DNA of 64,000 nucleotides from Xenorhabdus hominickii. Its GTDB lineage: Bacteria > Pseudomonadota > Gammaproteobacteria > Enterobacterales > Enterobacteriaceae. The stretch spans positions 156,640 through 220,639 of the forward strand of contig NZ_NJAI01000002.1 in the NCBI RefSeq assembly GCF_002632725.1, read 5' to 3'. Below the pieces are notes generated by a model. It searched no databases. It was given only the letters and a program-made list of their open reading frames with translations, and had not been told where the DNA came from. The number at the start of each line of letters is the position of its first letter. The first letter of the stretch is position 1. Of the stretch, positions 18,423-27,811 are shown one piece after another. Position numbers and translations under genes: made by a program.

Positions 18423-18646
18423 TGTCATTTTCAGAAGGCGACTGCACCAATTGATAAGGTTTAGGGCCTAGTGTGCATATGACTTTTGATAAAGTAATGT
18501 CAGAAATCATATGCACTAAGCGCAATTATGCTCAGTATTCATGTGCACCAAAGCGCAGAACTACATGGAATGATTGCTAACATAGCTCTAGCAATCGAGT
18601 GCAGACGACTTTTGACATTTCGTGCAATCGTCTTCTGAAAATGACA
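18423..18646 (+). mobile_element. 224-bp Tn402-like MITE
   Basis: Bounded by 25-bp inverted ends at 18423-18447 and 18622-18646 that differ at two positions. It holds internal 19-bp type repeats (TGTCAGAAATCATATGCAC) and no coding frame. Its right end is 34 bases from the emrB stop codon. It may be a miniature element inserted on its own, or the right part of the larger 17349-18646 element. Adjacent 5-mers (CTTGT, ATTGC) do not match. Confidence 0.65.
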
Positions 18647-18680
18647 ATTGCTCCCGTTAAGATAGATATATTCAGTAGTG

Positions 18681-20222
18681 TTAATGTCCTTCTCCATGAT
18701 CTTTACCACCGACAGAAAATGGTGGTTTTGCCATCCAAACCAGTAATGTCAAAATTAGGAAAACACCTGCTGATAGCCAAAAGATCTCATTGGCAGAGAT
18801 GATTAATCCTTGGTGGGTGATCTGTTTTGCCAGATAGGCTGAGATTTGCATATCATTCATGCCTAACTGACTCAGTTGGTGATGAATTTGTTGGTAATTA
18901 GGATCGTATGGGTTGATGTACTCTGAAAAATTAGCATGATGCATCGCTTCACGCTGTGTCCACAGCGTGGTTGTCATGGAGGTTCCGATTGAACCTGACA
19001 GTATACGGATAAAGTTTGATAGGCTGGAAGCCGAAGCCATTTTGTCTGGTGATAGACCTGATAATGTGATGGTTGTCAGTGGCATAAAAAAACATGCCAT
19101 GGCAAAACCCTGAACGAATTGAGGCCAGGCTACGTCAGCGAAAGTCATGCCTGACTCAAATGTATATGCCCGCCAATAGAAGCAGGCAGTATAAGTGATG
19201 AAACTGACTGTCACGATATAGCGCATATCTATTTTATGCCCAAACTTACCAATAACCGGGGACAAAAGTAATGGCAACAATCCTATAGGTGCGGCTGCAA
19301 AGCCAGCCCACGTCGCGGTATAGCCGAACACTTCCTGTAATAACTGCGGCAATAAGACAATCGTACCGAAATACAGCATAAAGGAGAGGCTAATACTTAG
19401 TGTACCGATGCAAAAATTACGTTCTTTAAAGAGAGATAGATCGATAATAGGGTGATCATCCATCAGCTCCCATATAATAAGAAAAATCAACGCAATAAAG
19501 GCAATTATTGCAAGGATAATGACTTCCGTGGAGTTAAACCAATCAAGCTCTTTACCTTGGTCAAGCATAATTTGCAGACAACCAATGCCAACAACCAATA
19601 GAAATAAACCGATAGTATCAATGGGAGAGATGGTTATTTGGGTTTCTCGACCACGTAACAGCCGCATGATGACAAAAATAATGGCGATACCCAGAGGAAT
19701 GTTAATGAAGAAAATCCATCCCCAATGGTAGTTGTCGCTAATATACCCTCCCAAGATAGGCCCGCAAATAGGCGCAACAACAATCATTACCGACCAAAGT
19801 GCCAATGCCATGTTTCGTTTAGCCGGCGGATAATTATTTAGTAGCAGACTTTGGCACAGTGGCAGTACGGGACCTGCGGCCAGTCCTTGGATAACACGGA
19901 ATAAAATTAGCATACCAAGGCTATTGGAAATACCACATAGCCAAGATGCAAGTGTAAAAATTGCGGTCGACCAAAGGAATAGTTTTACCTCTCCTATACG
20001 CTTTGCCAGCCATCCCGTAATTGGAATGGAAATTGCGTTTGCAACACCAAAGGAGGTGATAACCCACGTCCCTTGTGTGTTTGATGCACCGAGATTACCT
20101 GCGATCGTTGGTATGACAACATTGGCAATAGTTGAATCGAGAACCAGCATGAAAGTTGCCATTGAAAGTGTAATGGTCAGTATTGCCAGCTTTGTGCCTG
20201 TAAGTGGCTTCTTTGTTATCAT
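18681..20222 (-). CDS. emrB: Multidrug efflux MFS permease EmrB
   Basis: 513-residue DHA2-family transporter with 14 predicted membrane segments. Motifs: LDSTIANVVIPTIAGNLGAS near residue 30, GWLAKRIGEVKLFLWS, and the motif C-like GPVLPLCQSLLLNNYPPAKR. E. coli EmrB pumps hydrophobic drugs and uncouplers through EmrA and TolC, driven by protons. The gene follows emrA by 15 bases. In E. coli luxS comes next; here the Tn402-like element is next. Confidence 0.95.
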   Translation of the reverse strand: MITKKPLTGTKLAILTITLSMATFMLVLDSTIANVVIPTIAGNLGASNTQGTWVITSFGVANAISIPITGWLAKRIGEVKLFLWSTAIFTLASWLCGISNSLGMLILFRVIQGLAAGPVLPLCQSLLLNNYPPAKRNMALALWSVMIVVAPICGPILGGYISDNYHWGWIFFINIPLGIAIIFVIMRLLRGRETQITISPIDTIGLFLLVVGIGCLQIMLDQGKELDWFNSTEVIILAIIAFIALIFLIIWELMDDHPIIDLSLFKERNFCIGTLSISLSFMLYFGTIVLLPQLLQEVFGYTATWAGFAAAPIGLLPLLLSPVIGKFGHKIDMRYIVTVSFITYTACFYWRAYTFESGMTFADVAWPQFVQGFAMACFFMPLTTITLSGLSPDKMASASSLSNFIRILSGSIGTSMTTTLWTQREAMHHANFSEYINPYDPNYQQIHHQLSQLGMNDMQISAYLAKQITHQGLIISANEIFWLSAGVFLILTLLVWMAKPPFSVGGKDHGEGH

Positions 20223-20237
20223 GAGTTCTCCTTAAAA

Positions 20238-21419
20238 TTAATTTCCTGAGTTACTGTTAATGATATCAGTAACTACTTTATTAGCAGGAGCCATATCTAT
20301 CGTCAGGGCATCAGTATGATAGATAGGAAGAGAACGCTCAGTGGTGGCCAGTGACGCTCCATCAGTGTTAGCGGTATTCACAATAACTTTTGTTGATAAC
20401 CCAATTCGCAGGGGATGCTGTTTTAATTGTTCAGGATCAAGTTCAATACGGACAGGGAGACGCTGCACAACCTTAATCCAGTTACCACTGGCGTTTTGTG
20501 CTGGCAATAGAGAAAAGGCGCTACCGGTTCCCATATTAATACCTGCGACCTTGCCACGATAGATAACATCATTACCATAGAAATCACTAATGATTGTGAC
20601 AGGTTGTCCGATACGCATGTTTGCAAGCTGAGTTTCTTTGAAATTGGCCTCAATCCACATATTGTTGGTAGGCACGATAGCCATCAACGGTGTTCCTGAG
20701 TTGATGCGGGAGCCTACTTGAACAGCTCGGCGTGCTACATAGCCATCAACAGGGCTGACTATTTGAGTTCTTTGTAACGCGAGCCAAGTATCACGGACGC
20801 CAGCGGCTGCTTTTTCGACGGCAGGTTGTTTTTCCAGTGGAGTATCTAAAATAGCAGCTTTATTGCTTTTGTATTGAGCGATAGCGAAATTAAGCTCCGC
20901 TTGAGCCATAGAAGTGGCTTCTCGCATATGCTGTAACTCTTCTTTACCGATCAGGTTCTTAGATCCGAGAATTTCCCTTCTTTTGAGATCGTTTTGTGCT
21001 TTTCTGAGAGCAATTTCTTTTAACTCAATAGTAGCTTGATACTGTGTACTGTTGATCATGCTCTCATGAGTAGATCGAACCGTATGGGCTAATTCGTTTT
21101 CGGCTTTTTTCAAAGCTAATTCGGCATCACGAGGATCGAGTTGCACCAGTACGCTAGCGCTTTTTACAAAATCAGTATCATCAAAATTGACAGTAATGGC
21201 ACTTCCCGTAACTTGAGACATGATCTGTACCTGATTACCAGTGACATAGGCGTTGTCGGTTTCTTGTTGGTGATGCAACACGAGAAACCAGTAAACAGCA
21301 TAAATTGCACCAATGATCAGGAAGAATAGCGTCAACAATATGATGATATTGCGGCGGTGTCGTTTCTTATTACCACTATTTTTAACTGTGGCTGGTTGCG
21401 TATCCTCACGAGTGTTCAT
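20238..21419 (-). CDS. emrA: Multidrug efflux membrane fusion protein EmrA
   Basis: 393 residues. One N-terminal membrane anchor (residues ~25-47, IIILLTLFFLIIGAIYAVYW), a lipoyl-type half (VQIMSQVTGSAITVNFDD), a long coiled-coil hairpin (~95-200) and the second lipoyl half (IVSPVDGYVARRAVQVGSRI). It bridges EmrB in the inner membrane to an outer-membrane channel, TolC in E. coli. It lies between emrR and emrB as expected. The 393-bp gap to emrR is longer than in E. coli and contains an intergenic repeat. Confidence 0.95.
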   Translation of the reverse strand: MNTREDTQPATVKNSGNKKRHRRNIIILLTLFFLIIGAIYAVYWFLVLHHQQETDNAYVTGNQVQIMSQVTGSAITVNFDDTDFVKSASVLVQLDPRDAELALKKAENELAHTVRSTHESMINSTQYQATIELKEIALRKAQNDLKRREILGSKNLIGKEELQHMREATSMAQAELNFAIAQYKSNKAAILDTPLEKQPAVEKAAAGVRDTWLALQRTQIVSPVDGYVARRAVQVGSRINSGTPLMAIVPTNNMWIEANFKETQLANMRIGQPVTIISDFYGNDVIYRGKVAGINMGTGSAFSLLPAQNASGNWIKVVQRLPVRIELDPEQLKQHPLRIGLSTKVIVNTANTDGASLATTERSLPIYHTDALTIDMAPANKVVTDIINSNSGN

Positions 21420-21603
21420 AGTGAATCTCCATGTTTATTCTAGTTTATTACTGTGTGGTCAATCTATTGTAGATATCCCTTTCATTTTTCAAGCAGTTGT
21501 TTTGGACTTTTCTTACACACTCCAATACCTCCAATCATCAATAAATTCAATCAAGTCGTTATGGAATTAGCGATAGACTCCCTAGGGCTTTCCCTTTGTT
21601 GCC

Positions 21604-21632
21604 GTGCTGCAAATTGAAATCTAGGGGGTATA
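21604..21632 (+). repeat. Copy of the dispersed intergenic repeat (one arm)
   Basis: GTGCTGCAAATTGAAATCTA followed by GGGGGTATA matches the arm consensus GCTGCAACTTGAAATC..GGGTATA also seen at 30115, 34767 and 59311. It lies between emrR and emrA. Confidence 0.6.
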
Positions 21633-21634
21633 AA

Positions 21635-21672
21635 CACCTTTCCAGTAGCGTATGTACACTACTGGAAAGGTG
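21635..21672. repeat. Perfect 14-bp inverted repeat between emrR and emrA
   Basis: CACCTTTCCAGTAG and CTACTGGAAAGGTG are separated by a 10-base loop. On the minus strand the stem is followed by TTTATA, so it could act as a weak terminator or RNA processing site between emrR and emrA. It directly adjoins the intergenic repeat at 21604. Confidence 0.7.
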
Positions 21673-21812
21673 AACGATATGGATTTAAATATTATCTGGG
21701 GATAATAGTTAGCCATATGAAGTATCAAATGATACTGGCTAGCAGAAAAGTTTTTTAGGTCATGTTGCCATAACGTGTTTTCTTGATGAAAAATTATTCG
21801 GGAACGTGAAAA

Positions 21813-22328
21813 TTACTTATTCAAACAATCCCCAATATTATCTAACTGATTTAATATTTTTCTCATCAATTTCTCTAACTGTTTTTGTTCCTCCATATCA
21901 AGTGCAGACCAAAGTTTAACCAGGCATTCATGCTGTGGTGGAAGTAAACTATTCAGGAAGTTTGAACCTTTATCTGTTAGATGAAGATGGAGACAGCGAC
22001 GATCGTTGTGGCTCTCCTTCCTTTCTATCCAACCTTGCTTTTCTAATTCATCCGCAATTCGAGTTGCGTTTGTACGAGAAGAGCCCAATGCAGCGCTAAG
22101 TTCTGATGGCTGAATGCTATGACTTTCTTTGGTATCCAGAATCATCAGTGCCATAAACAAGGTCTCATTGATTCCTTGCGCTTTCAGCATGTTATTGCGA
22201 TTTTCCAGAATTTTACTCTGAACATGCATTGATAAGCGAGTGAGTAATATCTCTTGATAGGGCAGACTTTTTTGCTGTGCTACACGGCAATTAAGTAACT
22301 CTTCTGTGGGAGTGAATGAACTTTCCAT
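21813..22328 (-). CDS. emrR: MarR-family repressor EmrR (MprA)
   Basis: 171 residues. Winged-helix MarR fold with the EmrR N-terminus ([30 protein letters not shown]) and recognition region [36 protein letters not shown]. In E. coli it binds its own promoter, represses emrRAB and is released by substrates such as uncouplers. Order emrR-emrA-emrB is conserved on this strand. Confidence 0.95.
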   Translation of the reverse strand: MESSFTPTEELLNCRVAQQKSLPYQEILLTRLSMHVQSKILENRNNMLKAQGINETLFMALMILDTKESHSIQPSELSAALGSSRTNATRIADELEKQGWIERKESHNDRRCLHLHLTDKGSNFLNSLLPPQHECLVKLWSALDMEEQKQLEKLMRKILNQLDNIGDCLNK

Positions 22329-22457
22329 TGTTTAGATACCTTATTAGTTTCAACCGGTAAAGTAACTTCTGTTAAAAACCATACAAATACTATATTAAAA
22401 GTTAAATTTAGCAATTGTAGTTATTTATTATCATCATATTTCTTTTGATATTGATAC

Positions 22458-22793
22458 CTAATTCATAAATACCTTGAATATTATTCCAAAAACAGTGGCA
22501 CCAGATAGTGTGGAAATGCTGATGCTTCTTGTTTTATAGAAGAATAAACAGATAGTCAGGCAGCCGATCAGGGTTGGAAAAAGTTTCTTGTGTTCTTGCA
22601 TCACGTCAGGAATGCCAGAGACGATTAGCAGAGAGCAGATCGATGCGATACCAATGCTGTCCAGTATGACTCCCGTATTTCCTGCTTTGCCGGCAGGAGA
22701 GCGATTAGCGCCCAAACGCAAGGGAAGATAGCGGAATAAAAAATTGGCGGCTCCGACAACAAGGCCAATAATGAGTATTTTATTATCAATCAT
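22458..22793 (-). CDS. ygaH: Branched-chain amino acid exporter subunit YgaH (AzlD)
   Basis: 111 residues, about three to four membrane segments; AzlD family. It overlaps the end of ygaZ by eight bases, so the two are translationally coupled. With YgaZ it exports L-valine in E. coli. It lies upstream of emrR as in E. coli. Confidence 0.92.
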   Translation of the reverse strand: MIDNKILIIGLVVGAANFLFRYLPLRLGANRSPAGKAGNTGVILDSIGIASICSLLIVSGIPDVMQEHKKLFPTLIGCLTICLFFYKTRSISISTLSGATVFGIIFKVFMN

Positions 22794-23577
22794 TTGATGT
22801 CACTTTATTCAGCTGAGTGATCTTAGTTTGCAGAAGTGCTGCCAAACAGCCGCTCATAATTCCTGAAAGAATGGCGATAGGTATTGAAAAAAATGTGATG
22901 CCTATCAATGCCCCCAGTAAGGAAGCGGTGACACAGTAGCTATTTTGTTTTTTGAAAGACGATAATAAGAAACTTAAAAAGAGAGCTGGAAGCATAAATG
23001 TCATTGCGGCTTCAACGGCTGGATATGAATCCAGATAACCGTTACCCAATATAGTGCCCGCCACCGTACCTAATACCCAAGAGAGCCAAGAGCACATAGC
23101 AATGGCGACCATCCAGTTTTCACTCCAGCTACGTTGGTCTTTAATAAGTTTGGTTGTCGCTGCGGCAAAAACTTCATCGGTCAGGCCAAAAGCCCAAATC
23201 ACAGTTTTCTTTTCAGATAATTTTTGTTTGATGCGGTAGCGCAAAGCTGGGCCATATAGGATATGGCGGATATCCATAGCGAGCACGGTTAGGGCTGAAA
23301 CCCACAATGACATGCCTGCGCTAAGCAGGGCGGTAATGACAAATTGACTTGCTCCTGCATAGATAACGCATGAGAAAAATATTGCTTCTAAAGGAGTAAA
23401 TCCGAGTTTGACTGCGCTTAGTCCGAATGCAAAAGAGATAGGAAGATAGCCAATAATGATAGGGAGACTATCAACGATACCGTCTTTAAATGAAGAGGTT
23501 TTGTTTGGTGAAGGGGATTCGGACATTGATGCATCGGATATGGGTATGTCAGATGCAGATTTGTCAGGTAGTGGCAT
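22786..23577 (-). CDS. ygaZ: Branched-chain amino acid exporter subunit YgaZ (AzlC)
   Basis: Up to 263 residues, AzlC family. Motifs: DSLPIIIGYLPISFAFGLSA, FFSCVIYAGASQFVITALLS, DIRHILYGPALR and WAFGLTDEVFAAATTKL. The first ATG (23577) gives a Ser/Asp-rich tail; an internal Met at 23526 (MSESPSPNKT) would match the E. coli start better, so the true start is uncertain. Forms the L-valine exporter with YgaH. Confidence 0.92.
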   Translation of the reverse strand: MPLPDKSASDIPISDASMSESPSPNKTSSFKDGIVDSLPIIIGYLPISFAFGLSAVKLGFTPLEAIFFSCVIYAGASQFVITALLSAGMSLWVSALTVLAMDIRHILYGPALRYRIKQKLSEKKTVIWAFGLTDEVFAAATTKLIKDQRSWSENWMVAIAMCSWLSWVLGTVAGTILGNGYLDSYPAVEAAMTFMLPALFLSFLLSSFKKQNSYCVTASLLGALIGITFFSIPIAILSGIMSGCLAALLQTKITQLNKVTSND

Positions 23578-23774
23578 GAGATGTTTTATTTTTTATTAAT
23601 AGGTGAAATAACATTAACAAAATATGAAGAAAGTGAAAATATGAAAAGTCTAAATTATTTAATTAAAGTTATCTAGAACAAGGAGATTAGCCGATTTTAG
23701 GGAAGATGAGTGATAAGCCATGAAATTTATTTAATGCTTTTACGGCTGTAAGTAGGGGGTAAGAACCTATTTCA

Positions 23775-24160
23775 TTAGGTATTAGATCGAGGGGGTGTTG
23801 GGTCTTGTGGAACAGCTTTTCTGGCAGCATTGAGCCTGCTATTTACGGTTTTTGGATATGTGTTGATCCAACCTTCAGCATAGCGTGAATTTTCGATATA
23901 TGTTCCCTTGCGATAGAATCTTGTATCATCTCCTGTTGCTTTGTATTGGGTACTATCGATTTTTGTTCAGCCAGAGCTTGTTACAGGGAATTGACAAATA
24001 CAACACCAATAAACGTTTGACCTTTTTCGATTAGGTACTCGTGGTTTCTGCCCTCATTATTCAGCACTTTCAGCGCAGAAAACGAATCAAAACCGATTGC
24101 AACATGGAGCAGAGCTCCTGGACGACGACGAGCAACACCTTTTGCTGAGACCAGCATCTA
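23775..24160 (-). pseudogene. Degraded gene of unknown family
   Basis: On the minus strand, a frame from ATG at 24158-24160 reads MLVSAKGVARRRPGALLHVA and on to KGQTFIGVVFVNSL, then stops. Similar-looking coding sequence continues in another frame as TRFYRKGTYIENSRYAEGW and KTVNSRLNAARKAV, ending at 23775. The switch of frame plus an internal stop suggests a decayed gene of roughly 125 codons. I do not recognise the family. It stands alone in a gene-poor region. Confidence 0.45.
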
Positions 24161-25377
24161 ATAATTAAAATACGAGTTCAGGATGAACGCCAAATATTTT
24201 ATAAAGATTTTTAACTTCAAGTTTTATTGCCACGCAATAAATATTTACCTTTTATTGATTGATATATTGTCTTTGATGACTCCAATGCTGTTATTTCCAA
24301 TACTATTTCTCCAAAATAGCCCCTAATACATAGAAGTAAGTGAACAACCTATGTTCAAAGTGATTAATAAAAAAGTGATATTTTATAGTATGGTTTTTTG
24401 AGTGAAAATGGCGGTATTGATATTGATTTAAAGAAGATTAATTTAATTAGTAGTTTGATGTAATCATTTGATTTTAATGATTATTATTATAATTTAATGC
24501 TTTTTTATTATTTGCGAGATAGATTTTTCTATGATCATTAATTAATGAAAGTGATTGCTTGTTGAACTATTCGTTAAATATAAGAAAATAGATAATAATC
24601 AATTTTTCTAATTTATAGTGTGGATTTACTTAAAGTGAGAGAAAACTATTTTGAGTGAGAGAGGTGTTTTTTATTCTATAATTGCTATAATAATAACGAG
24701 ATATATAGCGTGATTTATTATTACTTATATTAATTGGATTCATCTATTTTAGCATTTAATTTAATCTATTTTACCCACTGGATAGTAAATATTAACATTC
24801 TTGAGTATCTGCATTATTTGAACGTACTTTCTATGAAGCTACTTTGCTATGGCTCTGTGTTTAAAAATGGTTAATTTGATGGGGATTAACAATAATCATA
24901 GGTATCCGATTGATGAATAATTCTCACCACTATTTGCTATTAACGCTTGTGATTACTGGATATATCAACGCTATTCACCTTATTGATTAACTGGCCATCG
25001 TGTAATGTATACCTCATAGTTATCTATAAATAATAACACTTCTGGTAAAATTTCTTAGTGGTATAGCTAGTTAAAGATAATAAAAAATTAACATATGTGT
25101 ATTGTATCGAGATAATATTAAATGAAATAAAATCTATATATAGTTATATTTTTAATGAATCGGCATATATGTAGTGTTTTAAGCATTTTTAAATAGATAT
25201 TATTAAAAATAAGACATTATATCTTATTGGTAGAGCTATAATTTTAATTGTCAGAAGAAGTGATGGTTTCTTTGTTAAATTGTCAGATGTGTAACCGAAT
25301 TCATCATTGCAAATTGATGAAAGAGAGATTTAGGCTAGTACAGAAATTTTTAATAATAAATTAAATGGAGGTAGTTT
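24161..25377. other. 1.2-kb AT-rich intergenic stretch
   Basis: No credible coding frame on either strand. The sequence is strongly AT-rich with many TAAT/ATTA words and no obvious long inverted repeats or terminators. The last ~60 bases must hold the ogt ribosome site (AATGGAGG before 25378) and probably its promoter. Such a stretch might be a silenced or eroded horizontally acquired segment. Confidence 0.5.
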
Positions 25378-25863
25378 ATGTATCATCATTACCTGAATGC
25401 CCCAGAAGGATTTCCTAAGCCTTATGTACATATCACAGCGGATGATGAAGGCGTGACCAGCATCTATTTCGTTAATGAAAAGAAAGCATTAGAAGCTAAA
25501 AGCGCAATTACTCGGCAGTGTGTAAAGGAATTACAAGAATATTTCAAAGGGAAACGACTAACGTTTACTGTTCCCTTAAGTATGCCGGGAACTGAATTCC
25601 AGAAGCGCGTCTGGCAGCAGCTTTGCAATATTCCCTACGGTGAAATGTGGAGCTATAAACAACTGGCATTGACGTTAGGGTCGGTAAATTATTGTCGTGC
25701 GGTTGGTATGGCAAATTCACGCAATCCCATTTCATTGATTGTGCCTTGTCATCGGGTCATTGGTCATGATGGCAAGTTAGTGGGCTATACTGGTGGACTG
25801 GATATCAAAGCATGGTTGCTGGAGCATGAAAAGAACAAGAAGATGAAAAGTAAACAAAACTAA
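25378..25863 (+). CDS. ogt: Methylated-DNA-[protein]-cysteine S-methyltransferase
   Basis: 161 residues. The acceptor-cysteine motif is intact: LIVPCHRVIGHDGKLVGYTGG, with Cys near residue 124, preceded by the helix-turn-helix SYKQLALTLGS and AVGMANSRNPI. It repairs O6-alkylguanine and O4-alkylthymine by transferring the alkyl group to its own cysteine (suicide reaction). AATGGAGG lies before the start. Ogt rather than Ada, since there is no N-terminal Ada domain. Confidence 0.93.
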   Translation: MYHHYLNAPEGFPKPYVHITADDEGVTSIYFVNEKKALEAKSAITRQCVKELQEYFKGKRLTFTVPLSMPGTEFQKRVWQQLCNIPYGEMWSYKQLALTLGSVNYCRAVGMANSRNPISLIVPCHRVIGHDGKLVGYTGGLDIKAWLLEHEKNKKMKSKQN

Positions 25864-26050
25864 AATGGGGTGCTGTTTTATTTGTGAAATCATCATTGGC
25901 GTATAAAATAAATCAATGAAATTAAACAAAACGTGCATTTTTTACATTTTGTTATATATTTCGTGATCTATGTTGCAGACAATGGACTATATTATTTGGT
26001 GTACTGTATGCGACGCTAAGTTTGTGTCTTTTTTATTAAAGGTAAGTTTG

Positions 26051-26260
26051 ATGTCAAAAATTAAAGGTAACGTTAAGTGGTTTAATGAATCCAAAGGATT
26101 CGGTTTTATCACTCCAGAAGATGGTAGCAAAGATGTTTTTGTGCACTTTTCCGCCATTCAGTCTAACGGATTCAAGACTTTAGCCGAAGGCCAAAAAGTC
26201 GAGTTTGAAATTACTGAGGGCGCTAAAGGTCCATCTGCTGCGAACGTTGTCGCAATCTAA
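26051..26260 (+). CDS. cspE: Cold-shock family RNA chaperone CspE
   Basis: 69 residues starting at [20 protein letters not shown]; the longer upstream frame is leader. RNP1 (KGFGFI) and RNP2 (VFVHFSAI) nucleic-acid motifs are present. CspE binds single-stranded RNA and DNA and can relieve transcription termination. The ATG follows GGTAAGTTTG, and a 150-bp leader precedes it, as is common for csp genes. Next to crcB as in E. coli. Confidence 0.95.
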   Translation: MSKIKGNVKWFNESKGFGFITPEDGSKDVFVHFSAIQSNGFKTLAEGQKVEFEITEGAKGPSAANVVAI

Positions 26261-26280
26261 TTTCGAATCCCATATTTTGA

Positions 26281-26308
26281 AAACCCGTTCTTAGTAACGG
26301 GTTTTTTT
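26281..26308 (+). terminator. Terminator after cspE
   Basis: AACCCGTT / AACGGGTT stem with a six-base loop followed by seven T. Confidence 0.93.
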
Positions 26309-26338
26309 CATTTTATCAGTTTGTAATCTGGAGGCGTA

Positions 26339-26710
26339 TTAGAGTTTGTGCATAACAGCAAAAGCAATGACTATCATCAGTAACGAACCTATCACATTGG
26401 CCAGAATGCCGATCAGTGCCCAAGCTATCTTTCCCGCCTGTAATAGATAAACCACTTCGGCAGAAAAGGTAGAGAAAGTCGTTAATCCTCCGCAGAAACC
26501 CGTGGTAATCAGCAGCCTCCAAACTGGATCAAGATGGGACGCTTTATTGAAATAAGCCAGACCTAACCCAATAATAAATGCACCAATACAATTAGCCGTC
26601 AGAGTACCAACAGCAATCGGGGAAGGCGGGTGATTTAGGCGGAGGCTGATAAACCAGCGTAACACGCTACCTAAGCCACCACCGATAAATACAGCAAGAA
26701 TGGTATTCAT
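26339..26710 (-). CDS. crcB: Fluoride ion channel CrcB/FluC
   Basis: 123 residues, four membrane segments. It has [16 protein letters not shown] near the start and the family motif [17 protein letters not shown] around residues 70-86, whose Phe and Thr residues line the fluoride path. It works as an antiparallel dimer to expel fluoride. No fluoride riboswitch was recognised upstream. It converges on cspE. Confidence 0.94.
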   Translation of the reverse strand: MNTILAVFIGGGLGSVLRWFISLRLNHPPSPIAVGTLTANCIGAFIIGLGLAYFNKASHLDPVWRLLITTGFCGGLTTFSTFSAEVVYLLQAGKIAWALIGILANVIGSLLMIVIAFAVMHKL

Positions 26711-26728
26711 TATAATGGTGGCAATAGG

Positions 26729-27694
26729 TTATTTGACTTCCATACCTTTGGCTTGCAAATCAGCATGGTAAGAAGAACGAACAAACGGACCGCAAGCGGC
26801 ATGGGTAAAGCCCATTTCTAACGCAGCTTCTTTCATCTCTTCAAATTCGGCTGGGCTGACATAACGCTGAACGGGTAGGTGGTGGCGGCTTGGTTGTAAA
26901 TATTGACCAAGGGTCAGCATGGTAACACCATGTCTACGCAGATCCCGCATGACTTCTAAAATTTCTTCGTTGGTTTCACCCAACCCTACCATCAAACCTG
27001 ATTTGGTTGGAATATCAGGGTGAGCTTCCTTGAATTTTTCCAGGAGTTTCAGTGACCATTCGTAGTTAGCACCCGGACGAACCTGACGATATACCCGAGG
27101 TACGTTCTCCAGATTGTGGTTGAATACATCTGGCGGAGTTGCAGTCAGAATCTCCAACGCACGATCCATACGACCACGGAAATCTGGAACCAAAGTCTCG
27201 ATCTTAATTGATGGACTTTTTTCACGAATAGCGGTGATACAATCGGCAAAATGTTGTGCACCACCATCACGCAGGTCATCACGGTCAACAGACGTAATAA
27301 CGACGTAACGTAGCGCCATATCTTGAATAGTTTGCGCGAGTTTGACGGGCTCATTTGCATCAGGCGCATTCGGGCGGCCATGTGCTACATCACAGAATGG
27401 GCAGCGACGGGTACAGATGGCGCCAAGGATCATAAAGGTGGCGGTTCCGTGGTTAAAACACTCGGCAAGATTAGGGCAGGAGGCTTCTTCACAGACGGAA
27501 TGCAGCCCATTTTTGCGCATTGCAGCTTTGATACCCTGAATGCGGCTGGAATCAGCCGGAAGTTTGATTTTCATCCACTCAGGTTTGCGCAAGAGTGCTT
27601 CACGTTCTGTGGCGACTGTCTTCACAGGGATTAAAGCCATCTTGTCTGCGTCGCGGTATTTGACACCACGTTCCATCTGAATTGGTTTACTCAT
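26729..27694 (-). CDS. lipA: Lipoyl synthase
   Basis: 321 residues when started at [20 protein letters not shown]; a longer frame adds 28 unconserved residues. Radical-SAM enzyme: auxiliary cluster motif [12 protein letters not shown] and SAM-cluster motif [10 protein letters not shown] are intact. It inserts two sulfurs into octanoyl chains on E2 and GcvH proteins. It acts after LipB, whose gene lies upstream on the same strand. Confidence 0.97.
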   Translation of the reverse strand: MSKPIQMERGVKYRDADKMALIPVKTVATEREALLRKPEWMKIKLPADSSRIQGIKAAMRKNGLHSVCEEASCPNLAECFNHGTATFMILGAICTRRCPFCDVAHGRPNAPDANEPVKLAQTIQDMALRYVVITSVDRDDLRDGGAQHFADCITAIREKSPSIKIETLVPDFRGRMDRALEILTATPPDVFNHNLENVPRVYRQVRPGANYEWSLKLLEKFKEAHPDIPTKSGLMVGLGETNEEILEVMRDLRRHGVTMLTLGQYLQPSRHHLPVQRYVSPAEFEEMKEAALEMGFTHAACGPFVRSSYHADLQAKGMEVK

Positions 27695-27811
27695 AATCGT
27701 GCCGGTTCCAGTTATATGCTTCAGATTTTGACTTACTACCCGATGATTGTGACCGTGACATCGGGGCAATAAATCCATTCAAATTTTTTTGAAAAATGTT
27801 AAAAAATTATA

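Larger units (their letters stand above)
17349..18646 (+). mobile_element. Non-autonomous Tn5053/Tn402-like element carrying a chorismate mutase gene
   Basis: A 25-bp end starting TGTCATTTTCAGAAG at 17349-17373 interrupts the decarboxylase gene. The same left-type end recurs at 18423-18447, and the inverted end closes the region at 18622-18646 (23 of 25 bases match). A degenerate left-type end lies at 17482-17506 (19 of 25). 19-bp subterminal repeats of the type TGTCAGAAGTCGGTTGCAC (17424-17442, and inverted at 17399-17417) are typical of this family's transposase-binding sites. No tniA, tniB, tniQ or resolvase is present. Flanking 5-bp sequences are CATTA on the left and ATTGC on the right, so no simple target duplication remains. 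Confidence 0.7.

Noticed and set aside
26261-26340. Fluoride riboswitch for crcB
   Set aside because: This is the wrong end of crcB; the true upstream side overlaps the lipA 3' end and shows no such fold.
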